Shown: positions 48,510 to 61,409 of the stretch, piece after piece
Numbering within the stretch: the stretch's first letter is position 1
How the letters are laid out: every line of letters starts with the position of its first letter
Origin: Morganella morganii
GTDB lineage: Bacteria > Pseudomonadota > Gammaproteobacteria > Enterobacterales > Enterobacteriaceae
Length of the DNA stretch: 64,000 nucleotides
Assembly (NCBI RefSeq): GCF_019242955.1
Contig: NZ_CP066129.1
Location: forward strand, 2,914,001 to 2,978,000
Reading direction: 5' to 3'
Position numbers and translations under genes: made by a program
Notes under the pieces: model-generated
The model's database searches: none
Told to the model about the DNA's origin: nothing
The model's input: the letters and a program-made list of their open reading frames with translations, nothing else

Positions 48510-49634
48510 TTACTCAGACTTAGCGGCCCACGTTGCCTGATGAACCGGTATCGTAGTAAACCGGGTGATAATCTGATTGTATGTCTCGTCAGGATTTAAG
48601 GACGGGAATTGTTCAGGATAAATAAATTTAGCCAAAAACTCTAATCCCACAATATTATACGGGTGATTATAGAAATTATGATAAATACCATATAACTGAT
48701 TATTTTCCACTGCAGTAATCTGACTGAATCCAACCCGGTCTTTTAATCGTTCAAACCCGCTGCTGACTTCTTCCTTTGTCACATCGTATCCAAATGGGGC
48801 TGCTATGCTGTTTTTATTTTTCCAGCGACCGCCTGTCACAATAAATATATCCGGTTCTTCACTAATGACTTTTTCTAACGAAATTTCGCCTGATGCACCG
48901 GGTAAAAAATGGCTGCCGATATTGTCTCCGCCAACCGCCTGAACCATTCCGCCCCATCCTGCATTATTATGTGTAAAGCAGCAACTCCCGCCATTCGCAC
49001 CGGCTTTTGCTTCAATAAATACCCGGGGCTTATTTTTAACAGATGCAGTTTTACTTTTCAGTGTATCCAGGTGGCTTTGATAAAAATTAGTGTACTCTTT
49101 AGCCTCTGATTCCTTATTCAAAGCAAGCCCCAGCAGTGAGATACTGCTTTTTGTGTTCTCTGCCGGGTTGAGGAATGTATCGACGTAAATCACCGGAATA
49201 CCGGCTTCCTTCAGTTTAGCGATGACTCCCGCACCTTCCAGCGCCGGTTTTGCCCGCAATTGCGCAATCAGCACATCCGGTTTTTGTGCTATCACCTGCT
49301 CAGCATCAACTTCACCTTTGTCATTAAATCCCATATCCGGAATTTCTGAGATATCGGACTTCCATTTTTTCTCAAGCAAAAAAATCGTCTGCGGATCTGA
49401 CTTTTTCAGGTTGTTATTCCACGCGACAACTCTTTTGAACGGGTTAGTTCTGTCCAGTAATGCCAGAGTCATAATATCTCTGCCATCCTGCAGAACAACA
49501 CGCTTAGGTTCATGATTCAGCGTTATAGTCTGCCCATCGGTATCAGTGACTGTTACCGGGTAAGTTGTTGCGAATGAAGATACCGAAGATAACGATGTCA
49601 GCGCGGCAATAAGCAGGTGATATTTAATTTTCAT
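48510..49634 (-). CDS. ABC transporter periplasmic binding protein (iron/cobalamin type)
   Basis: A 374-residue class III binding protein. The signal peptide ends near SSFA-TTYP. The start ATG 49634 has GGAGAG six bases upstream. Family motifs are TITLNHEPKRVVLQDG, AEQVIAQKPDVLIAQ, an interdomain helix and ISEEPDIFIVTGG. No lipobox is seen. No permease or ATPase gene adjoins it, so partners lie elsewhere. A putative Fur site upstream points to iron-complex uptake. The 3' end is duplicated as a remnant at 49.9 kb. Confidence 0.83.
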   Translation of the reverse strand: MKIKYHLLIAALTSLSSVSSFATTYPVTVTDTDGQTITLNHEPKRVVLQDGRDIMTLALLDRTNPFKRVVAWNNNLKKSDPQTIFLLEKKWKSDISEIPDMGFNDKGEVDAEQVIAQKPDVLIAQLRAKPALEGAGVIAKLKEAGIPVIYVDTFLNPAENTKSSISLLGLALNKESEAKEYTNFYQSHLDTLKSKTASVKNKPRVFIEAKAGANGGSCCFTHNNAGWGGMVQAVGGDNIGSHFLPGASGEISLEKVISEEPDIFIVTGGRWKNKNSIAAPFGYDVTKEEVSSGFERLKDRVGFSQITAVENNQLYGIYHNFYNHPYNIVGLEFLAKFIYPEQFPSLNPDETYNQIITRFTTIPVHQATWAAKSE

Positions 49635-49670
49635 TTGTGCTCTCCATACTAATAAGAAATGAATGCTAAC

Positions 49671-49689
49671 AGTTCTCATTATCATCATC
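49671..49689 (-). promoter_or_regulatory. Putative Fur box of the binding-protein gene
   Basis: The minus strand reads GATGATGATAATGAGAACT, matching 13 of 19 positions of the Fur consensus, mostly in the left half. It lies 37 bases upstream of the ATG. Confidence 0.55.
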
Positions 49690-49884
49690 AATATAAAGTA
49701 ATCCCCTGTATTTTATGTGTATTTATTATGTTGTGATCGCCGCAAATAGCCCGGGGACTTCTGTGCCGTTACCCCCGGCTGAGAGAGGAAATGCTGAAAG
49801 TAAGTATGGTGTAACAGAAGCAACCGGAAAACGTTAATCAGGTCTGTATCAGCCCGATGGTATTGCTGTCTGCCGGAGAAAACA

Positions 49885-50098
49885 GACGTCAGGATGTAAA
49901 GACGGTCATTGTTCAGGATAAACGAACTTAGCTGTAACAGCTGATTTTGTAATGTTATACGGGTAATTGAGGACGTTATGATAAATGCCGTATAACCGGG
50001 TATATTCCGCAGACAGAATAACCCCGGATAAAAACAGGGCTGAAACCGGCGTTATGCCGGACAGAATAAGAAGAACACGCGTTTTCCCGGCTGTTATG
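49885..50098 (-). pseudogene. Remnants of a second binding-protein gene and DKNYY gene
   Basis: 49885-50008 resembles the 3' part of the binding-protein gene (compare 48588-48708: GTCAGGAT-TAA-GACGG, ATTGTTCAGGATAAA, TTATACGGGT). 50012-50098 resembles the 5' end of the DKNYY gene (compare 47813-47899: CAGAATAACCCCGGA, ATGCCGGACA). Neither is open. The 190 bases before them, to 49692, hold no gene I can see. Confidence 0.6.
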
Positions 50099-50735
50099 TT
50101 TGATCAGCCAGTAGCTGCTTCATAAAAATTTTAATAAACAGATCGAGCGGTTCACCATTGCGGGTCAGTTTGGCACGCATGACCGCCCCTTCCCAGCCCG
50201 CCCAGAAAAAGGCAGCCATCTGCCTGCAGTCAGTATTTCCGGAAATAAGATTTTGCGCCTGCGCTTCCAGCAGACAATTCTCCACTTTTTTTTGCCAGCC
50301 GGTAATAATGTCATTGAGTAATTCACAATACCCGGCCGGCAGACTGATCACTTCCTGCCCGAGATTGCCGATCAGACACCCGCGCTGCCAGTGATATTTT
50401 TCCATTCCGGACTTAGTGATACTGCAAAATGTCAGTAATCTTTCCGGTGGCGGCAATGTGGTATCAGACAGACATTTATCCAGCAGATGAGAAAAACAGT
50501 CGTCATAATGACGTATCACTTTCAGACCAAAATTTTCTTTACTGCCAAAGTAATAATAAAAAGATCCCTTCGGAACACCGGCTTTTGCCAATATTCCGCT
50601 GATATCTGACGTCATATATCCTGTTTCGGTAAACACCTCCGTACCGCTGCGGATCAGTATTTCTTTTACATCAGTACCTGCATCATGGTTTTTCGGCGGT
50701 CGTCCCCGTTTCGGTTTTGTCATTATTGCTGTCAT
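50094..50735 (-). CDS. TetR/AcrR-family transcriptional regulator (AcuR-like)
   Basis: A 213-residue regulator. A basic N-terminus (TKPKRGRPPKNH) precedes the helix-turn-helix (DISGILAKAGVPKGSFYYYFGSKENFGLKVI, about 40-75). The C-terminal ligand domain has the WQRGCLIGNLGQEV motif common in AcuR/NemR-type regulators that sense reactive electrophiles. The target is not adjacent in an obvious way. It is read away from the remnant region. Confidence 0.83.
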   Translation of the reverse strand: MTAIMTKPKRGRPPKNHDAGTDVKEILIRSGTEVFTETGYMTSDISGILAKAGVPKGSFYYYFGSKENFGLKVIRHYDDCFSHLLDKCLSDTTLPPPERLLTFCSITKSGMEKYHWQRGCLIGNLGQEVISLPAGYCELLNDIITGWQKKVENCLLEAQAQNLISGNTDCRQMAAFFWAGWEGAVMRAKLTRNGEPLDLFIKIFMKQLLADQT

Positions 50736-50811
50736 TACGTTTTATCCCTGTTATGCGGAATAGACAAATTGCTGTCCGTATACATTCCGGTTGTTTCGCT
50801 GCAGGAAAAAA

Positions 50812-50838
50812 TCCTCCCGCCGTAACTGCACGGGAGGA
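50812..50838 (-). terminator. Terminator after the speF-potE operon
   Basis: TCCTCCCG at 50812-50819 and CGGGAGGA at 50831-50838 form a perfect stem. On the minus strand it is followed by TTTTTT. It lies 20 bases past the potE stop. Confidence 0.85.
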
Positions 50839-50857
50839 ACCCACCGGAGAGTGTTCG

Positions 50858-52186
50858 TTATTTCATCATTACGTCCTGGTTTTGTTTCATTTCAAACCGC
50901 GGGGAAACAAAACCATACAGTGTCCAGCCGAGGAAGGTGGCAAGCGCCCCCCACATCACGGCATCTTCACCGGATGAATACAGCGCATAGAAACTATAAA
51001 CGGCACCGATAAATGCAATCACATTGCCTGTCCGTGCTTTCTTAGGATCCACATTGGCGACCTTCTGCAGAATAATCATGGCAGCCATGGAAAGGATATA
51101 AGGGATAATGTTGGTAACAACCGCCAGGTTAACCAGCACATTGAACTGTTTATTCAGTGACGGGCTGATGGTCATCAGCGACAGTGCAGACTGAATAATA
51201 ACAATAACCAGCATACCTTTTACCGGGGCATCCGCTTTGGTAACAGCAGAAAAGATTTTCGGAAAATAGCCGGAATCAGATGATGATTTAAATACCTGCG
51301 CAATGGTGAACTGCCAGCCTAATAATGAACCGCAGCAGGACATAATCATCAGCGCCATAACAACTTTACCCACACCCGGCGTAAACATTTGTGAGAATGC
51401 CAGGCCAAACGGCGCAGTTGAGTTTGCCAGATCCATATTCGGTACAATACCGGCGATAACGTTTGTTGATACGATATAAATAACCGCGGCGCCTAATGTT
51501 CCGCCCAATACCGCAATCGGCACATTTTTCTCAGGGTTATCAACCGCCTCACTGTTAGCACACGCTGATTCCATCCCTAAAAATGCCCATAATGTCATCG
51601 CAATAGAGGAACCGACCGCCTCAAAAAGCGGAAAATTATGCGGGTTCCAGGAATTAACATACAGTTCAGGACTGAACCACCACCAGCCGATAACCGAAAT
51701 ACCAACAACCGGAATAATTACCCCCCAGACAGTCACACTGCTGATCCGCCCCGTGATCCGTGCACCGCCGAAGTTTGCCACCGTACAAATCCACAACACA
51801 ACAATTGTGGCAATACAGATACCCAGCGGCGTCATCGCCGCATCCATCAGTTCAGCACCATAACCGACGGCTGAAATTGCGATCGCAACGTTTGCAATCA
51901 GCAGAGAAACACCATAGGTATAATTCGCCATAAAGTTACCGGATTTACCGAATGCGTATTCCGCGTAACCTCCCATCCCTCCGCTGCGGCGGCTGTACAT
52001 GCCGCACTTGGCAAATGCATAAGCCAGTGCCATAGAGCCGACGGCGGTCACAACCCAGGACAGAATAGAAATTGTCCCCACTTCCGCCAGTTTTGTCGGC
52101 AGCATAATGATGCCGGACCCCATCATATTCACAGCAGTTAATATAGTGAGCTGTAATACGCTCATTTTATTTTTTGAAGCACTCAT
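50858..52186 (-). CDS. potE: Putrescine-ornithine antiporter PotE
   Basis: A 442-residue inner-membrane antiporter of the APC family that imports ornithine and exports putrescine, consuming acid together with SpeF. It matches E. coli PotE nearly throughout (NKMSVLQLTILTAVNMMGSG, GYAEYAFGKSGNFMANYTYG, IPYILSMAAMI). ATGs at 52189 and 52186 both follow GGGGAG; I prefer 52186. It lies 54 bases after speF in the same operon. Confidence 0.96.
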   Translation of the reverse strand: MSASKNKMSVLQLTILTAVNMMGSGIIMLPTKLAEVGTISILSWVVTAVGSMALAYAFAKCGMYSRRSGGMGGYAEYAFGKSGNFMANYTYGVSLLIANVAIAISAVGYGAELMDAAMTPLGICIATIVVLWICTVANFGGARITGRISSVTVWGVIIPVVGISVIGWWWFSPELYVNSWNPHNFPLFEAVGSSIAMTLWAFLGMESACANSEAVDNPEKNVPIAVLGGTLGAAVIYIVSTNVIAGIVPNMDLANSTAPFGLAFSQMFTPGVGKVVMALMIMSCCGSLLGWQFTIAQVFKSSSDSGYFPKIFSAVTKADAPVKGMLVIVIIQSALSLMTISPSLNKQFNVLVNLAVVTNIIPYILSMAAMIILQKVANVDPKKARTGNVIAFIGAVYSFYALYSSGEDAVMWGALATFLGWTLYGFVSPRFEMKQNQDVMMK

Positions 52187-52240
52187 CATATTTCTCCCCG
52201 GCTGACGGAGCACGCTCATCCGCGCTCCGTCATGCACGAA

Positions 52241-54412
52241 TTAACGAACGCAGTGTTTAATTACATAGCCGTATGCCCGCTGACGGCCATCTTCGTCACA
52301 GCGGATATACACACCCTGTAATTCCGGTGAGAATCCAGGGAAGAGGTTAATCCCCTCCTCGAGCGCCAGGAAGTATTGCTGCACAGAGCCGCCCCAGATT
52401 TCCCCCGGAACCACACACAGAACCCCCGGCGGATAAGGCAGAGCACCTTCAGCCGCAATACGGCCTTCAATCTGATCCACTGCAACCAGTTCCGCATTAC
52501 CGCGCACAAACGCAATATTCGCTGCCTGCGGCAACATGCTGACCTGCGGGAAGTGTGATTTGCGGAACATCTCTTTCTGGAGTTGTTTCACATTAAACTT
52601 CACATACATATCATGCATTTCCTGACATAACTGACGGATGGTATACCCCTGATAACGGGCTTCATGCGCATGATATACAGACGGCAGCACCTCTTTCAGC
52701 GGCGCATCCTGTTCCAGTAACTGCTCAAAACGGGCAATCTGAGCCACCAGATGCTGCATTTTTGCCATGCTCTCGGCAGGCGTCAGCAGGAACAGAATGG
52801 AGTTAAGATCGCATTTTTCAGGAATGATATTATTTTCACGCAGATAGTTAGCCAGAATCGTTGCCGGCACACCGAACGTTTCATAATTACCGGTTTTGGC
52901 ATCAATCCCCGGCGTTGTCAGCAGTAATTTGCACGGGTCAACAAAATACTGATTTTGTTCATATCCCTCAAAGGCATGCCAGCGCTCACCCGGCACAAAA
53001 TTGAAGAACCGGAGATCATTGGCGATCACATCAGTATCAAAATCGCCCCATGAACGGCCGTCAATAGTTTCCGGAATGAACGGACGGATATGCTGGCAGG
53101 ATTTCAGCAGCAGCTTACGGGTTTCAATCCCGGTTTTCACGCAGTCCATCCATAAACGCTTACCTGATTTCCCTTCATGCATTTTGGCGTTCACATCCAG
53201 AGCGGCAAACAGCGGATAGAACGGGCTGGTGGAAGCATGCATCATAAAGGCATTGTTCAGACGCTTATGATTCACATAACGGCTCTGGCCTTTAATATGG
53301 CTGTCTTTTTTATGGATCTGAGATGTCTGAGAGAAACCGGCCTGTTGTTTATGGACTGATTGTGTAACCAGAATTCCGGGATCATTTTCATTCAGCTCCA
53401 GCAAAAGCGGAGAACAATCTTTCATCATCGGAATAAACTGCTCATAACCAACCCAGGCGGAATCAAATAAAATGTAGTCACATAAATGACCGATTTTATC
53501 GACAACCTGACGTGCGTTATAAATTGTCCCGTCATATGTGCCCAGCTGAATAACGGCCAGGCGGAACGGACGTTTTTCACCGGTTCGTTCAGGTGCGACT
53601 TCTTTAATTAAGCCGCGAAGATAATCTTCCTCAAAACAGTGAGCATCAATCCCGCCGATAAATCCGAACGGGTTGCGCGCCGCTTCCAGATAAACCGGTG
53701 TTGCCCCTGCCTGTATTAATGCGCCGTGATGGTTTGATTTGTGGTTGTTACGATCGAATAATACCAGGTCACCCGGCGCCAGTAAGGCATTAAGCACCAC
53801 TTTATTTGAAGACGACGTACCATTAAGGACGAAATAGGTTTTATCCGCATTAAAGACTTTCGCCGCATGCTGCTGTGCCGCGCACGGAGCCCCTTCATGA
53901 ATCAGCAGATCCCCCATGGAGACATCCGCGTTACATAAATCAGAACGGAATAAATTTTCACCGAAATATTCAGCAAACTGGTTACCCAGCGGGTGACGGC
54001 GGAAAAACTCCCCGCCCTGATGTCCGGGACAATCAAACGCTGAATTGCCCTGCTCAACATATTTTTTCAGACTGCCGAAAAATGGCGGTAACAGACTTTC
54101 TTCATATTTCAGCGCCGCTGTTTCCAGTTGCTTACTGTATAATTCACCGTTCTTTTTATTTAAATCAATCACACCGGTTAACCGTGTAATGATATCTGCC
54201 GGAATGACTTCGTGATCACTGATTACAGCAAAAACCGGCTGTTCAAAACTGTGCTGCTCAATAAAATCCAGCTTTCCGTCGCGGATATCATCAAGTGAAA
54301 TAACGATTACAGCAACATCAGTAAAATCTGTATTCAGGATATCCACACATTCCCGGTGTGTTGAAATATAGTCAGACATATCATAGCTGACAGCTATTTT
54401 ATAACTTTTCAT
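52241..54412 (-). CDS. speF: Inducible ornithine decarboxylase SpeF
   Basis: A 723-residue PLP-dependent decarboxylase (fold type I, group III) that converts ornithine to putrescine and CO2. The N-terminal wing domain is response-regulator-like. The PLP Schiff-base Lys is in TQSVHKQQAGFSQTSQ, and GHQGGEFFRRHP and FNADKTYFVLNGTSSSNK are intact. I start at ATG 54412 (MKSYKIAV), with AAAGG nine bases upstream. Expression is probably low-pH-induced and controlled by the speFL leader 379 bases upstream. Confidence 0.96.
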   Translation of the reverse strand: MKSYKIAVSYDMSDYISTHRECVDILNTDFTDVAVIVISLDDIRDGKLDFIEQHSFEQPVFAVISDHEVIPADIITRLTGVIDLNKKNGELYSKQLETAALKYEESLLPPFFGSLKKYVEQGNSAFDCPGHQGGEFFRRHPLGNQFAEYFGENLFRSDLCNADVSMGDLLIHEGAPCAAQQHAAKVFNADKTYFVLNGTSSSNKVVLNALLAPGDLVLFDRNNHKSNHHGALIQAGATPVYLEAARNPFGFIGGIDAHCFEEDYLRGLIKEVAPERTGEKRPFRLAVIQLGTYDGTIYNARQVVDKIGHLCDYILFDSAWVGYEQFIPMMKDCSPLLLELNENDPGILVTQSVHKQQAGFSQTSQIHKKDSHIKGQSRYVNHKRLNNAFMMHASTSPFYPLFAALDVNAKMHEGKSGKRLWMDCVKTGIETRKLLLKSCQHIRPFIPETIDGRSWGDFDTDVIANDLRFFNFVPGERWHAFEGYEQNQYFVDPCKLLLTTPGIDAKTGNYETFGVPATILANYLRENNIIPEKCDLNSILFLLTPAESMAKMQHLVAQIARFEQLLEQDAPLKEVLPSVYHAHEARYQGYTIRQLCQEMHDMYVKFNVKQLQKEMFRKSHFPQVSMLPQAANIAFVRGNAELVAVDQIEGRIAAEGALPYPPGVLCVVPGEIWGGSVQQYFLALEEGINLFPGFSPELQGVYIRCDEDGRQRAYGYVIKHCVR

Positions 54413-54790
54413 TTTCATACCTTTTATTTTTGGCAAAAAAATCCCGCTAAAATATTCAGAAAAAATATTTCAGTTATTTATTTTCATAAATGCGAGTTTG
54501 TTCCCTCAATATATTATTGAGTTAAAAAATCACATTTCTCTTTATGCCATTACGTATGTCAAAACAATGCTCAGGGCTGACGGCTTTCACTGTCTCAGCA
54601 AGGGCTTTTTTGCCGCAGCCGGAAATGACGAAAGCTATTTACCTGCACATTGATATGCATGAAAACCAGAGTATGAATTATCAATCAGAATTCAGTATAT
54701 CCTCACATAAATGCGGGATATAATGAGAAAGAGGTCGACGATCCATACGATGGCAATATGCAGACAACGTCATGGATGTCAGTAGAGGAA

Positions 54791-54898
54791 CTACCTTTGC
54801 GCATTAAAACGATTAAAATCAAAACACGAGCGATGTGAGAACATCATAAGGTGTGTGACACGTCTTATATGCGGCCAAAATCGGTTATTGTTTTCCAT
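54791..54898 (-). CDS. speFL: SpeFL leader peptide, ornithine-sensing arrest peptide
   Basis: A 35-codon ORF on the speF strand, ATG 54898 with AGGTG six bases upstream. It resembles E. coli SpeFL: MENN at the start, PHIRRVTHLMMFSHR in the middle (E. coli PHIRRTTHIMKFAHR) and FDFNRFNAQR at the end (FDFHFFNAR). In E. coli ornithine bound by the nascent peptide stalls the ribosome and blocks Rho termination, turning on speF-potE. The 379-base gap to speF leaves room for this. The C-terminus is one residue longer, with Asn-Arg in place of His-Phe. Confidence 0.9.
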   Translation of the reverse strand: MENNNRFWPHIRRVTHLMMFSHRSCFDFNRFNAQR

Positions 54899-55542
54899 TT
54901 TTGCACCTGTTTAAAATTAAGACTATCTGACGAACAATTATCAATATAACCAAGTATAAATACCATACCGTGATATACATCAAAATAATAATCTTAAAAA
55001 TATATTTAACCAATATTATCTGGTATGAAAATGCATTTTGTTAATACCGTGTTGTATATATTATTGACGTAAATTAAAAAATAAATACATATTTAATATA
55101 GTTACTACGTCTATATTAGAGATAATAACTAACTTTTTGATAATATAGTGATCCGGTCTATATTCATTATTTATAAGACAATAAAATACAATCACGATAT
55201 ATATATTTAATCAAATAGCACCAATAGTTTAATTTTAAATTAAGATGCAAAAACAGTAAATTATAGAAAATACTATTTTATGACCGGAAAACTCGTAAAA
55301 TTAATAAAGTGTTATTTTTGAATAATTATTCATTAAACCAGCAATCGTCGCTGTGGTGAATCAGGTGTTGTCTGAGAGAGCGGATAGCGGGCGTGTCACT
55401 GCGGAACGGATTAATGAGGCAGGCTATCGGACCAAAGCCGGTAAAGCGCGGGACAAGGATATCTGTTCAGCACGAAGCGGCAGCGGCAGCGGCAGCGGCA
55501 GCGGCACAGTACATCAGACTCCGCAAACACAGAACACGATAT
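54899..55542. promoter_or_regulatory. AT-rich region upstream of speFL
   Basis: Very AT-rich DNA from 54899 to about 55350, holding the expected speF promoter and perhaps silenced by H-NS. From 55353 composition changes abruptly to GC-rich for 150 bases, with a hexanucleotide repeat. I see no gene here. Confidence 0.4.
55476..55505. repeat. Hexanucleotide repeat, five perfect AGCGGC units
   Basis: Five perfect tandem AGCGGC units in a short GC-rich patch. It would encode Ser-Gly repeats in a weak open frame. It may be slippage-prone or mark a junction. Confidence 0.7.
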
Positions 55543-56049
55543 TCATTTATCCTGAATTGATTTTTTTAAATTACAACCTGCAAAAGACCCTGACTCACAA
55601 GCCTTGCTATACCATTTTTTCGCTTTTAGTTTATTTTTCGGAAAAAAAGAACCACCTGTGGAATATAAATTACCAAGGCTTATTTGTGCCCTTGCATTTC
55701 CCTGATTAGCGGCCTTTTCATACCATTTTTTTGCAAGAAAATAATTTTTATGAACACCTGTTCCTGAATAATAGAAGTCACCGGCCTGTATCTGAGCAGT
55801 TAAATTCCCCTGCATTCCGGCTTTTTCATACCAGTAAAGTGCCTGAGCCGGGAACGCAAAAACGCCATCACCTTCATTATATATATCTCCGATCTTTTTT
55901 TGAGCAACCGGGTCTCCTTTTTGAGCGTCGGGGAGCAACAGGATGTATTCAGGCTTACTCCTGATTTCCGCTAACATAGCGTCATAATCAACAGCAGCGA
56001 AAGATTCAGCCGCAATAAAATAAAGAAATAACCATGTAAAAATTTTCAT
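55543..56049 (-). CDS. Secreted Sel1-like repeat protein
   Basis: A 168-residue protein from ATG 56049 (an ATG at 56064 is possible). The signal peptide ends near ESFA-AV. Three Sel1-type helical repeats follow: AQKKIGDIYNEGDGVFAFPAQALYWYEKA, AQIQAGDFYYSGTGVHKNYFLAKKWYEKA and AQISLGNLYSTGGSFFPKNKLKAKKWYSKA. Sel1 proteins act in envelope signalling or host interaction. The gene is AT-rich and sits among mobile-element debris. Confidence 0.75.
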   Translation of the reverse strand: MKIFTWLFLYFIAAESFAAVDYDAMLAEIRSKPEYILLLPDAQKGDPVAQKKIGDIYNEGDGVFAFPAQALYWYEKAGMQGNLTAQIQAGDFYYSGTGVHKNYFLAKKWYEKAANQGNARAQISLGNLYSTGGSFFPKNKLKAKKWYSKACESGSFAGCNLKKSIQDK

Positions 56050-56150
56050 ATTCTGTCTGTCCATCTATTTTATTCTGACCGCATATCCCCTGATATGAGC
56101 ATAAACATCATGTTCCGTAAACCACTCATGCGCAGGATTTACCGGATACC

Positions 56151-56270
56151 CTCCTCAGGCTGAAAGCGCAGCTTAAGCGTACTGAGAAAAAGCGGGATAT
56201 TCTGAAAAAGGCCGTGCGGTACTTTGCAGGAGTGAACTCATCCCCGAAGAAAAAGTTACCCGGTCTGTAG
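56151..56270 (+). mobile_element. IS3-family orfA fragment
   Basis: Forty codons ending at TAG 56268. LKAQLKRTEKKRDILKKAVR and YFAGVN match the leucine-zipper end of IS3-family OrfA (compare ERDILKKAAAYFAKE). The rest of the element, including the DDE domain, is absent. Confidence 0.7.
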
Positions 56271-56281
56271 TCCGGGTTACC

Positions 56282-56491
56282 TCAGCGCACATCGCGGTGT
56301 GGCACCGGGGGCGCAGTGTTCTGATTGCAGATGATACAGTTGCGGGCAGGCTGGTTGTACCGTTTCCACAGTACAAACTGAAAGCTGAGTGAGGATACGA
56401 TCTGGTTTATCGTACCGGCTCTCAGGATCCCCCTGAAGTCCGGGCTCTGAGGGATTGGCTTTCTGAAGAAATGCGTGCGCCGGAAGAATAA
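56282..56491 (+). pseudogene. LysR-family regulator 3'-end fragment with internal stop
   Basis: About 70 codons of a LysR C-terminus (LIADDTVAGRLVVPFPQYKL, then GYDLVYRTGSQDPPEVRALR and DWLSEEM), interrupted by TGA at 56390-56392. The 5' part of the gene is missing. It is related to GcvA-type regulators. It lies directly after the IS3 fragment. Confidence 0.75.
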
Positions 56492-58517
<2,026 letters not shown>

Positions 58518-58551
58518 TACCCGGGCGGGTCCGCAGCGAATGGCGGACCCG

Positions 58552-59704
<1,153 letters not shown>

Positions 59705-59778
59705 TGGAGCGGGCGAAGGGAATCGAACCCTCGTATAGAGCTTGGGAAGCTCTCGTTCTGCCATTGAACTACGCCCGC
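59705..59778 (-). tRNA. glyU: tRNA-Gly (anticodon CCC)
   Basis: 74 bases including an encoded CCA. The acceptor stem GCGGGCG pairs with CGCCCGC, the T arm contains GGTTCGATTCC, and the anticodon loop TTCCCAA puts CCC at 59744-59746, reading GGG. Sequence is close to E. coli glyU. It lies between lysS and the accessory segment. Confidence 0.95.
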
Positions 59779-59838
59779 ATCAGGATGTGTGAGATTATAC
59801 GCCGGTCAGCTTGTATATCAAGAGGATAGTGAAAAAAA

Positions 59839-59860
59839 AGCCCCACAATCTTGTGAGGCT
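59839..59860 (-). terminator. Terminator after lysS
   Basis: AGCCTCACAA and TTGTGGGGCT form the stem on the minus strand, followed by eight Ts, 23 bases after the lysS stop. Confidence 0.9.
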
Positions 59861-59882
59861 CCGTATTCATTTACTGCAATGA

Positions 59883-61400
59883 TTATTTGCCCGGACGCAT
59901 CGCAGGGAACAGGATAACGTCACGGATAGTGTGGCTGTCAGTAAACAGCATAACCATACGGTCGATCCCGATACCCAGACCCGCTGTCGGCGGCAGACCG
60001 TGCTCCAGCGCGACAACATAGTCTTCGTCATAGAACATCGCTTCATCATCACCGGCATCCTTCTGACGAACCTGCTCGGCAAAACGTTCTGCCTGATCTT
60101 CCGCATCGTTCAGCTCGGAGAAACCGTTACCGATTTCACGGCCGCCGATAAAGAACTCAAAGCGGTCAGTGATAAACGGATTGTCGTCATTACGGCGTGC
60201 CAGCGGAGAGACTTCTGCCGGATATTCAATGATGAATGTCGGCTGGATCAGGTGGCTTTCTGCCACTTCCTCGAAGATTTCACACTGTACGCGGCCCAGA
60301 CCCCATGATTTTTCAATTTTGATATTCAGGGATTTCGCGATAGCAACCGCTTTATCCATATCGTCCAGATCCGCCATATTGGTTTCCGGACGATATTTGC
60401 AGATAGCTTCTTTCATGGTGAGTTTGGCAAACGGTTTGCCGAAATCGAACTCCTGGTCACCGTATTTCACGACCGGGTTACCCAGCACATCCTGCGCGAT
60501 GGTGCGGAACAGCTCTTCGGTCAGCACAATCAGGTCTTTATAATCGGCATACGCCATATAAAGTTCCATCATGGTGAATTCAGGATTGTGACGCGGAGAA
60601 ACCCCTTCGTTACGGAAGTTACGGTTGATTTCAAACACACGCTCAAAACCACCGACCACCAGACGCTTCAGATACAGTTCCGGCGCAATACGCAGATACA
60701 TATCGATATCCAGCGCATTATGATGAGTGATAAACGGACGCGCACTCGCCCCGCCCGGGATCACCTGCATCATCGGGGTTTCCACTTCCATAAATCCTTT
60801 GTTCACCATGAACTTGCGGATTTCAGCCAGGATACGTGAACGCATCGCGAAGGTGTTACGGGATTCATCGTTGGCGATAAGATCCAGATAACGCTGGCGG
60901 TAGCGGGTTTCCTGGTCATTCAGGCCGTGGAATTTATCCGGTAACGGACGCAGTGCTTTGGTCAGCAGGCGGACTTCAGTACAGTGGACAGTCAGCTCAC
61001 CGGTTTTGGTTTTAAATAACTTACCGCGTGCCGCGAGGATATCGCCCAGATCCCATTTTTTAAAGGATTCGTTGTACACGCCTTCCGCCAGATCATCACG
61101 GGAAACGTAGATCTGAATACGACCCGCAGTGTCCTGTAAGGTGGCGAAAGAGGCTTTACCCATGATACGGCGGGTCATCATACGGCCGGCAATCGCCACT
61201 TCAATATTCAGGGCTTCCAGCTCTTCCGCGCTTTTTTCGCCATACTTCTCATGCAGCTCACCGGATACCGCGTCACGGCGGAAATCATTCGGGAATGCAA
61301 CGGCTTCTTTCTCACGCAGTTGTGCCAGTTTTTCACGGCGCGTTTTTAATTCGTTATTTAAATCAGGTGCCTGCTCAGCACTGTGTTGATCTTGTGACAT
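59883..61400 (-). CDS. lysS: Lysyl-tRNA synthetase, class II
   Basis: A 505-residue enzyme that charges tRNA-Lys. The N-terminal OB-fold anticodon domain spans about residues 60-170 ([23 protein letters not shown]). Class II motifs follow: motif 1 in [16 protein letters not shown], motif 2 in [23 protein letters not shown], motif 3 in [18 protein letters not shown]. It starts ten bases after the prfB stop, so prfB-lysS form an operon as in E. coli. It could be the inducible lysU paralogue, but the prfB linkage favours lysS. Confidence 0.97.
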   Translation of the reverse strand: MSQDQHSAEQAPDLNNELKTRREKLAQLREKEAVAFPNDFRRDAVSGELHEKYGEKSAEELEALNIEVAIAGRMMTRRIMGKASFATLQDTAGRIQIYVSRDDLAEGVYNESFKKWDLGDILAARGKLFKTKTGELTVHCTEVRLLTKALRPLPDKFHGLNDQETRYRQRYLDLIANDESRNTFAMRSRILAEIRKFMVNKGFMEVETPMMQVIPGGASARPFITHHNALDIDMYLRIAPELYLKRLVVGGFERVFEINRNFRNEGVSPRHNPEFTMMELYMAYADYKDLIVLTEELFRTIAQDVLGNPVVKYGDQEFDFGKPFAKLTMKEAICKYRPETNMADLDDMDKAVAIAKSLNIKIEKSWGLGRVQCEIFEEVAESHLIQPTFIIEYPAEVSPLARRNDDNPFITDRFEFFIGGREIGNGFSELNDAEDQAERFAEQVRQKDAGDDEAMFYDEDYVVALEHGLPPTAGLGIGIDRMVMLFTDSHTIRDVILFPAMRPGK

Positions 61401-61409
61401 TTTTAATCC

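Noticed and set aside
49763..49880. Possible TPP or cobalamin riboswitch (GGCTGAGAGAGG, then CCGG)
   Set aside because: Only a CTGAGA motif is present; the ACCTGAT core and other conserved blocks are missing, and no suitable gene follows on that strand.
55353..55709. 118-codon plus-strand frame with Ser-Gly repeats
   Set aside because: It begins with GTG with poor context, crosses the hexanucleotide repeat and overlaps the Sel1 gene in antisense. A short stretch (ERINEAGYRTKAGK) vaguely recalls recombinases but is too short to call.
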